From assembly GCA_958510875.1 (NCBI GenBank), contig OY294067.1:54634039-54698038 (forward strand): a DNA stretch of 64,000 nucleotides, given 5' to 3'. Shown here in pieces: positions 56,883 to 64,000 of this stretch. Origin of the DNA: Endomychus coccineus. Lineage: Eukaryota; Arthropoda; Insecta; Coleoptera; Endomychidae. The number at the start of each line of letters is the position of its first letter. Position 1 is the stretch's first letter. Under the pieces are notes generated by a model. It saw nothing but the letters and a program-made list of their open reading frames with translations. It was not told where the DNA came from and made no database searches. Made by a program: the position numbers and the translations under genes.

Positions 56883-57842
56883 CAGGGTGAGTCAGTTTTT
56901 TGTAGAGAAAGTGCAACAGGAGATAGAACAAGTGTTTTTAAGAAGAAAAGTTCCCATCAACATATGTAGCAGAAGGCTTCGTTTTCGAGATACAGGGTGT
57001 TGAAATTGAAAAAAAAATTTCGTTTTTTGCGAATCTCCGGAACCGTTCATCGTACAAAAAACAGCTTCTGTAGACATTTTCCACTCATACTAAGCTATGT
57101 TCTGCGCGATAAAAAAAATTTTTTACTCTTAATTGGTGAAGATTTTGAAGGGGTAGTGGGTGTTTTTCTCCCCAACTTCTACGCCACTGGAAAAAGTACG
57201 GTTTTGAGACAACCATTTGAACCGCCAATGTTTTCCACACAAAAAAGGTACTCCTAGTCATGAGCTCTAAAGTTGACCGTTTTCAAGAAAAATCAACTTT
57301 TATGATGAAAAACATAAAACATATGTTGAAAAACATGGTCAATTCTTACTAATTAAACAAAATTTATTCAAACGTTAGAAGAAGTAACAAAACCAAAGGA
57401 TTGACCATGTTTTTCAACATAAAAGTTGATTTTTCTCGAAAACGGGCAACTTTAGAGCTTATGACCAAGAGTACCTTTTTTGTGTAGCAAACATTGGCGG
57501 TTCAAACGGTTGTCTCAAAATTGTACTTTTTTCAGTGGCGTAGAAGTTGGAGAGAAAAACACTCACTACCCCTTCGAAATCTTCACCAATTATGACTGAA
57601 AAAAAAAATTTCACCACACACAACATAGCTTACAATGAGTAGAAAATGCTCACAAAAGCTGTCTTCTGTACGATAAACGGTTCCGGAGATATTCGCAAAT
57701 GACGAAATTATTCTTTCAATTTCAACAACCTGTATCTCGAAAACGAAGCCTTCCACGAGATATGTTTATAGGAACATTTCTCCTTGAAAACATCTGTTCT
57801 ATCTACTGTTGAAGTTTGTCTACAAAACACTGACTCACTCTG
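56883..57842. mobile_element. Foldback element, arms of about 440-460 bp, nested
   Basis: From cagggtgagtcagttttttg at 56883 the sequence runs to about 57344 and is mirrored from about 57401 to 57842 (reverse complement cagagtgagtcagtg). The arms are highly similar, including long identical runs around aagttgattttt and the ctcgaaaacg block. The spacer is about 56 bp. TATA flanks both sides. No transposase. Confidence 0.85.
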
Positions 57843-57865
57843 TATACAATACTTAAGTTATAAAA

Positions 57866-58090
57866 ATTATTCAAAATGATCACCGTTTTCTCTTAGGCAT
57901 AATGTTATTCTTTTTCAAAAATGGAAATTTACTCTATCCAATAACTGTTGATTGTTCCTAATAAGTGTGCATTTATCCATAATGCGGTTCCACAATTCTC
58001 CTTGAGACGCAACTGGCGAACAATATACATATTCTTTCACCGTTCCACAAAGAAAGAAATCACATTTGTTGAAGTCTGGTGATCTATAAC
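57866..58090 (-). pseudogene. Tc1/mariner-type transposase C-terminus
   Basis: The minus strand reads SPDFNKCDFFLCGTVKEYVY followed by a helical segment and LRENGDHFE. This matches the SPDL-P-DFFLWG-LK-VY…NGGHFEH ending of IS630/Tc1/mariner transposases, with the last catalytic Asp in CDFF. The N-terminal two-thirds are gone. Confidence 0.7.
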
Positions 58091-58287
58091 TTCTCAGGGG
58101 TTCAACTTGGTATAGAGGTAAGTTGCTTTAAATCATCATATTTTGGGGTCCCATATATGCTCCTGCTCTGTGTCGTTCCATATGGGGGACACCCTGTATA
58201 AAAAATTTTTCTCAGAAAAATAGTATTGTCAACAAAGTTTCGAATATAATTGCCACCAATAATTTCATTCATCGTATATTAACTGGT

Positions 58288-58746
58288 TTATTGCCGTATA
58301 TGTTCGTTTTGTAGTATTTTAAGTGTTGTCTTTAGTTGATTTGCGATGTTACCGGTTAGAGCGGGAGATGGATAGTTTCGCCTATTTATCATAACATATA
58401 GATCACTGATCTCTTTTAAAGTATAATAGAGATCAGTAGTGTACATAGATCCTACACACCCTTTCAAAAAAAGGGTTATAATCAGATGTAGTTTTTTGAA
58501 AATTTTAGTAATAGCACTAATCAGATTAGGTAGATTCTTGAAAGTAACTGTCTGATTAGGTTCTAATCTTCCAAAGAGGATATATAATTTCTTATCCAAA
58601 CTAAACTCATTTGGAACGAGTGCACGTATATCATGAAGTACTAATAGAATGTTTATTCTTATTCCTAGTGTTCCATTAAAGAGCTCATATATCCCTATAT
58701 GCGGTGTCACGTTGCCCCCTGAGATTCCAGGTTTTATCATGTTACC
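58288..58746 (-). CDS. Orphan terminal exon, unrecognised protein
   Basis: On the minus strand a frame of 150 codons follows a good acceptor (ttctattttag) and two further in-frame codons. It encodes a helical, moderately hydrophobic sequence with ELFNGTLGIRINILLVLHDI and LKGCVGSMYTTDLYYTLKE. A phase-compatible donor (tact|gtaagt) ends a short upstream ATG frame near 59275. AATAAA overlaps the TAA stop (58293-58287), which would be unusually tight. No known family. The absence of repeat motifs and the long frame in AT-rich DNA argue for a real or recently dead gene. Confidence 0.35.
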   Translation of the reverse strand, partial: GNMIKPGISGGNVTPHIGIYELFNGTLGIRINILLVLHDIRALVPNEFSLDKKLYILFGRLEPNQTVTFKNLPNLISAITKIFKKLHLIITLFLKGCVGSMYTTDLYYTLKEISDLYVMINRRNYPSPALTGNIANQLKTTLKILQNEHIRQ

Positions 58747-58749
58747 TAA

Positions 58750-61700
58750 AATAGAAAGTGAGAAAATTTTATTTCAGTGCCAACTTTGGTATGTTTATAA
58801 ACTTCATACATTCCCAGAATATTGAAACTCGGGCGTGACTCTGTGCATTTAGCTAACTAGGATTGATGTTATTTATGTCTCGAGTAAATAAAGATAAGTT
58901 TATAGATATTAAAATTCCTCGTAGAGTAAATTTATTTGCGTTTGGTTAAATACTTGATCAATATGTTGATTGGATTTTACGACGCGTTAACTTACATAGT
59001 TATTCAATCTTCTTCAATCTTGTGATTTGTCTTCTATCGCATAGGATGATCTTGTGAGTTAGAACGAGGCAGACTCATTGATTTATTTCACGAGAGGAAC
59101 AAGTAAAGCAAAATCATGGTTGTTTCTATCTGATTATACGAGATGCGCGCAAGCCGACTGTCTCAATTTACTACTACGGTAGTAACTCGCGAAAGCAGTA
59201 CGGTCATGCTTTGATTTGAAATTTTTTAATATCTTGTGAATCTGTTCTGAGAACAATTCAATGAACTTACAGTACCTACTCCAATACAATTCTAGTTCCA
59301 GCACCATCTTTAGATAATTATTATGTGTACCAGACAACAAAATGATTCAAATGTTCTAGCTAGATGCCTGACAGAAGTAGTGATGTGAATAGAACGTCAA
59401 TTTCTTTGCTGACTCTCACTCGCACTGCTTAAATCGGTGTACACCGTTGATTTAATCTTAATCTATATATTCTTAGCCATTGCGAATTAAATTCTTCAGG
59501 ACAATAAGGTGCTTTAAGAAACTTATTTCACATAGCTGAATAAATTCTAGATTCAAGATTTATAGGTTAATTGAATATATATATCTCTCAGTACTGTCGA
59601 GAAAAAATCGGGGCTCGAGGATAGTAACCAACGGGCCCATGAAAAATTTTTCTTATTAACTCTCATAATGCGCATGCAACTGATAATTTAGATGTCATCT
59701 TTCATGCTTTGGCCTTATGCAAATGAATCAATGATCGCTCCGAAATTTAAGTTATTTACCAATCGTGCTTGCAGGCACAGAGAGGTTAAACTTGATACTC
59801 TAGTATGAGTTGGAAGTTTTTTATTCGTGCCTAAACACTGAATGAACGCATTTGTTTTTTGGTGTTTGCTTTCATCGTTGACGAAATCATTCGTTAATAA
59901 AATTCTCTTTATTCTGCAGGAATTCAAGCCATCATTTCTGTATAAAATCGTTTTTTTTTATTGGAAAGTGCAGGAGTTGACACCTTGTACAACTATAGTG
60001 AAACAAGAGTCTCCTTCTAATCAATTATTCTTCTATTTGGATATTTACCCTGAATATTCTCTATAGGAAATGTTTCATGATATTGTACTGATAGGTATTA
60101 GAGGATCAAAAATCAATACGGGATAGCATTGAAGTTAACCGAGTTTCATTTGCTTGATAATAACAGTTTCATGAAATATGGAACAAGCAAATTTCCAAAA
60201 AATTTGGATTGCCTATTTTGGGTTTTGACCTAGCGGACATTAAACAAATTTATACTCGGCTGACGAAGTGCTTCACTACACAGTGGTCTCCTCCGAATAG
60301 ATTTAAACTCGATTTTGAATTTGAGCGAATATTTATTTGAGCAAAATTGTGTTTATTATTGGCCTCAGCTGCTTCTCATAATAGTCTGAACTAGCTTTGA
60401 AAAAATAATTACGATCATTATGCCTCTTCAAACCGCATTGCTTTTCCATATTCATAAGAATGGAAAATCGTAGTACAATTGTAAAAAAAATTTCTATGCA
60501 ATTCTACGTTTTAAAACTTTTGCATTTATATAAAAACGTATTATGGCGCTTTGTGAAATATAATTGTTGTTTGAAGTGATGAATGAGAAGGACATGATCC
60601 AATTATGAGATACTGTGTGTTATAGTTCAGTTGTAACTGAAGTTTCAACGCTTCAAGTAATATGCTGCACTTCACTTTTAAGCAATTTCCATCATTACAG
60701 TCATTTCTTGTTTTAATTATTCATAAACATTGTGGAGAAACATGACAGAGTTTCCGATATAAACTGCTGATTTATTGAATTGACTTGACAGTAAGTTGAC
60801 AGTTCATAATTCGTTGTAAATATAAATTTTGATAGAATTAAACAATTCTTTCCAGGATTGTAATTCTGCGTTCATTTACGTCGTGTGTTATGTAAACTGC
60901 GAGAAGTATACATTTTGTTACATATATTGAACGAAAAAAAAAGCTGTAGGTGCTTCTATGTGTTTATCTCGACGAAACATGGATTTTCTCAGATAGTATA
61001 TACTATCGGTCATCCCTGGTAGGATTCTAGCATTAATCCTGTCAAACCGATGAAAATTAGTATCACAGTGTAACACTCCGTGCTAGTTGTACATCACTTT
61101 TTATTAGTAGGGCATAACTAGAAGGTTCTTCAGAAACAAGCGATATCGATTATGATGGTGAAATCTATCAAAATAAGTTCCCAAATTAGTTTGAAATTAG
61201 GCTTCTGGTGAATTTAGAAGAACCGTTTCTGTGGATAATGAATAAACAAGCACCCTCAAGGAATGTTACATACAAGAATGATTCAGTAGAAATAATATAT
61301 CTACCTAATGACCTTTAAACCACTGTTGGTAATCTTGTTGAGGATGAATAAGCAACAACCATCATAATACAAATGATGGCAGTTCGGCTGAAAAATCAAT
61401 GGTCTGTGGAAAGAGGGTAGGAAAACCAGCACAAAAAATTTGAGCGGAGACTATTCGACATACTTATGAAGGGAATAGTTCTGTGCTACTGTTAATGTGC
61501 ATTGTTCAGAGGAAATATAATGCATAAGGCAGTGGAGTATTATTCATTATTTTGATGTGCTTGTGCAATAACCTCAAGTTACAACAGCAAATTTAATACA
61601 AATAAATGATATCGATTTAAAGCTATACGCTTCCTCTTCTGAAATTTAATTAGTATACCTGTATATGAAACTGTTAGTTATCAATATCATTAATACTTAC

Positions 61701-62560
61701 AAGTATGCAATAGGAAATGAAACACATCCACATGACCGAAGATAATTAACATGAAAGATAATCTTCCAGCTTATATAGCTTCAAAAATGGAATATTTGTT
61801 GAAATATTATATTCATCCAACTAAAATAGTGTTACTTACATTTTCGGAAATAGATTTGGAAATCGTGCATTGATTTGAAGATTTTGTCAATAGAGTATTT
61901 TCAGTGTTCGTTTCCATAAATAATAATGCTTACTTAATACTTTAACATCACAGTGTGGATAAATAATATAGACTTGAAGCTGGAAGTAAATTTTCTATAT
62001 CGTTCAGGTGTACGATCAGTTTTATTTGTAATCGATCAAGTAAACTGTCAAAAAGCATTTTCTACCCCTCTTGAACCTCCTAAAAAATACTTCCTTCTGC
62101 CATTCACCGTCTTTCCGCCGTTATATATCAAAAATTTTTTTTTTTTGTACCAGAACCAGTAAGTAGTTACTTTTCTTCACACATTTGGTGAACACTACAA
62201 CAGTTTGTAAATTACATTCAAAATTACAAATTATTTGTATTATTTGATATAATAAGTGAGGAACTCCTAAATCTGTTTGTAACATAGTTTATAGCATGGA
62301 ATGAAATGAAAACCAGCTCAGCTTGACACCAATAGCTAGCCTTGATCCATGACGCCATATCATTGTTCTAGCAAACAAGCCATACTACATCTGGTTTCAT
62401 ATGATAAAGCATCATGACAATTACAGCGATTGTTAATATCTTGATTTCTATTTACTGCTTGATGTCCACCACATAACCAATTCTCATATATTGTTGATGA
62501 TAATTTCAAAGGTGCATTGGACTTATCAATTGATTAATTCATACAACTCTACAACAATAC
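58750..62560. other. Long AT-rich stretch, no recognised gene
   Basis: Apart from the motif at 60268-60295 and a possible small upstream exon of the 58288 gene near 59275-59302, I see no supported features. The frames at 59134-60066 and 61953-62162 lack family patterns. Confidence 0.45.
60268..60295 (-). repeat. Hammerhead-like stem motif, CACTGTG family (degenerate)
   Basis: The minus strand reads cggaggagaccactgtgtag then tgaagcac, a mutated version of the 11799-11824 motif. Confidence 0.25.
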
Positions 62561-62650
62561 GAGGGCAAGGTAAAAAATCCCTGAAGAATAAAACAGATGG
62601 CGCCACAATCGAAAGTGGTCAATGTGTCTACAATTATTAGAGAGGGCCTC
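62561..62650 (+). mobile_element. Solo end of the same mariner family
   Basis: tacgagggcaaggtaaaaaa followed by tccctgaag matches the terminal repeats at 2709 and 5196. The following agatggcgccacaatcgaaa matches the sub-terminal sequence near 5140 (minus strand). No transposase follows. Confidence 0.6.
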
Positions 62651-62659
62651 ATTTTTTTG

Positions 62660-63235
62660 GAATTGGTTGAACTCTAGCTATGTTCTAGGTGGAAGGAAAC
62701 ATTTCAAGTCTGTATGGAAGAGTGTACAACCAGTAAAACTGGTATTTATTCTAAAACACATTTCTTGAGAACAATATCGGACCCACTGCCTTCTTGGCAT
62801 AGAAACCAAACAGAATACTCCTAATTGTGCGCTGATGGAAAACAATTTCAGGTATATGATTATCGATAGTAGTGGTATTGATATGGTCGTTCCCACATGA
62901 ATCCAAAGTGCCATTTGCTGCAAAAATTTCAGCAAATTTTACAACTTTTCTTTGTCATGAGCTTTATCTATCGGTTTGTTCGCAGTTCTTGATCCATCTC
63001 GCCGACATTTCGCAGTGGGTATTATCTACATCATATTTTTTTATTTTGACTACAGGACAGAGAAACCTATGTTCAATTATCGTGTGAGCCAACGGTGGAA
63101 TGTTGGGAGACAATATGAGCATTGGAATTAATCTTGGGAGTTTGTAGGTGATAGCCATCGGGAGATATCTCACTAAGTGAATGAATCCACAAATCTCTAC
63201 AACGTCGTAGAAAGGCGGCAGATCTCTATTCTTCA
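62660..63235 (-). mobile_element. Non-LTR retrotransposon fragment (Jockey/CR1 type), rearranged
   Basis: The minus strand contains TIRSILFGFYAKKAVGPILFSR and YRLEMFPST (62860-62690), the KA-GPDGI then G-FPS-WK region. Separately, near 63235-63070, a C-terminal tail with HSLSEISPDGYHLQT resembles LPSEVFPDGYNLQTF. The region between is deleted. Confidence 0.55.
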
Positions 63236-63239
63236 TTGA

Positions 63240-63913
63240 TATTTCCATGGTCGGCGTACCACCACGAGAGATTCCAGATAGTGGTGGTCGGGGACAAGGA
63301 CTGGTATATCCCAATGCCCCTGGACCGACTGCAGCGGCTTGCATTCGTAGGCATATTGAGCGGTATGAGTTCGGCTCCAACGAGAGTCCTCGAAGCTCTC
63401 ACCGGATTATCACCTCCAAGCTTATGTATAAAAACAAAGGCCATGAGAACGACGTATAGGTTAAAGGGCCTAGGCCACTGGATCAAAACGCACTACTCTC
63501 GTGGACACTCATAGATTTCAAGTGAGGCAATATCAACTAATCTGGGTTCCTGGGCACACTGAAGTTGTAGTAAAGGAAAAGGCCGACTCCCTGGCCAGGC
63601 GGGGTCGTCTAGTGTCCCAACATATGACCCAATATGTAGAAAATGCAGAGAGGCAAAAGAAATAGCCCCTCACCTCCTGTTGGAATGCCCAGCATTAGCA
63701 TCTCTCAAGCACTGACACTTCGAAAAATCAAAACTGCTCCCAAAAGAACTTATGGAAGCCAGCACTGGCAATATTCTGGGATTTTGGCTGGCCACAAACC
63801 TGCTAGTATAGAATAGGCTTCTGACCACGAGGCGCACAATGAGCTCAACTAAGTGGCCTAAGTGCATTTGGAGGCTGATCCCCTTCTCCTCAAGTGATGA
63901 TGATGATGATGAT
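63240..63913 (+). mobile_element. R1/I-type non-LTR retrotransposon 3' end with GAT tail
   Basis: The + strand reads RLQRLAFVGILSGMSSAPTR then VLEALTGLSPPSLCIKTKAM and TYRLKGLGHW, a segment typical of the region before RNase H. A CRKCREAKEIAPHLLLECPA zinc-like motif follows near 63640. It ends in (GAT)n at 63895-63913, a common 3' tail. Frameshifts and missing RNase H core. It appears inserted into another non-LTR tail. Confidence 0.7.
63895..63913 (+). repeat. (GAT)n microsatellite, retroelement tail
   Basis: Six GAT units at the 3' end of the R1/I-type fragment. Confidence 0.8.
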
Positions 63914-63921
63914 ATAAATAC

Positions 63922-64000
63922 ACAACTTCGCCGTCCGATAGGAAAATGAAGCCTGGTAGGAAGGAGTTTCATAAATCTCTGGCTTGACTATGAAGGGGTG
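63922..64000 (-). mobile_element. Non-LTR retrotransposon C-terminal piece
   Basis: The minus strand reads HPFIVKPEIYETPSYQASFS then YRTAKLC, the segment expected just upstream of the LWNSLP tail at 63070-63235. It continues beyond the window. Confidence 0.5.

Larger units (their letters stand above)
56557..58196 (-). mobile_element. Tc1/mariner-type element with CAGGGTGTCCC ends, interrupted by a foldback
   Basis: The inverted ends are caggatgtccctcat at 56557 and (reverse complement) cagggtgtcccccat at 58196. The match extends about 100 bp through a gagcaggagcatat block. TATA flanks both ends. A transposase C-terminus reads on the minus strand at 58090-57866. A 960-bp foldback lies inside at 56883-57842. 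Confidence 0.75.

Noticed and set aside
59134..59340. 68-codon minus-strand frame as an independent gene
   Set aside because: It relies on a non-ATG start, and only its first 12 codons after an internal ATG could belong to an exon upstream of 58746. Too weak to list separately.

Overview
The window reads as nuclear DNA from an insect, most likely a beetle. It is strongly AT-rich, it has GT-AG introns, an insect-type haem peroxidase, and a dense mix of degraded transposons typical of beetle genomes: Penelope-like elements, Jockey/CR1-type non-LTR elements, mariner, hAT, pogo, an ISL2EU-like element, a MULE and foldback elements. The beetle assignment is an inference from the repeat types, not a proven identification. 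Most short open frames are transposon debris or antisense shadows.

Two spliced host genes can be reconstructed. (1) A 13-exon haem peroxidase runs on the + strand from 11242 to 42055. All twelve exon junctions are phase-compatible, giving a 796-residue protein with a signal peptide, a histidine-rich and cysteine-paired N-terminal region, and a complete animal peroxidase domain. (2) A two-exon gene at 49213-51523 encodes a 128-residue single-domain beta-trefoil (ricin-B-type) lectin with no signal peptide, with a TATA box and a polyadenylation signal. Three weaker gene candidates are a 46-codon frame with a poly(A) signal (17038-17178, minus), an orphan terminal exon (58288-58746, minus) and a 103-codon frame (10304-10615).

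Layout: 1-2.7 kb holds a diverged tandem array and a Penelope-type end. 2.7-5.2 kb is a mariner split by a Mutator-like element with tandem-repeat inverted ends. 5.2-8.5 kb is essentially empty. 8.55-11.0 kb holds a long-armed foldback, a tRNA-Glu-like pseudogene and a MITE. 11.2-42.1 kb is the peroxidase gene, with introns loaded with an ISL2EU-like element, a pogo relative, three Penelope fragments, a hAT with a solo LTR inside it, non-LTR fragments and MITEs. 42-49 kb is retroelement debris, hairpins and a fourth Penelope copy. 49.2-51.5 kb is the lectin gene. 52-64 kb holds a recent 226-bp tandem duplication, a foldback nested in a Tc1/mariner-type element, the orphan exon, a long empty stretch, and nested non-LTR tails.

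The signals most worth a second look are the MULE nested in mariner, the hammerhead-like CUGANGA/GAAA motifs at Penelope-type ends, the beta-trefoil lectin, the nested foldbacks, and the altered haem-linkage residues of the peroxidase.
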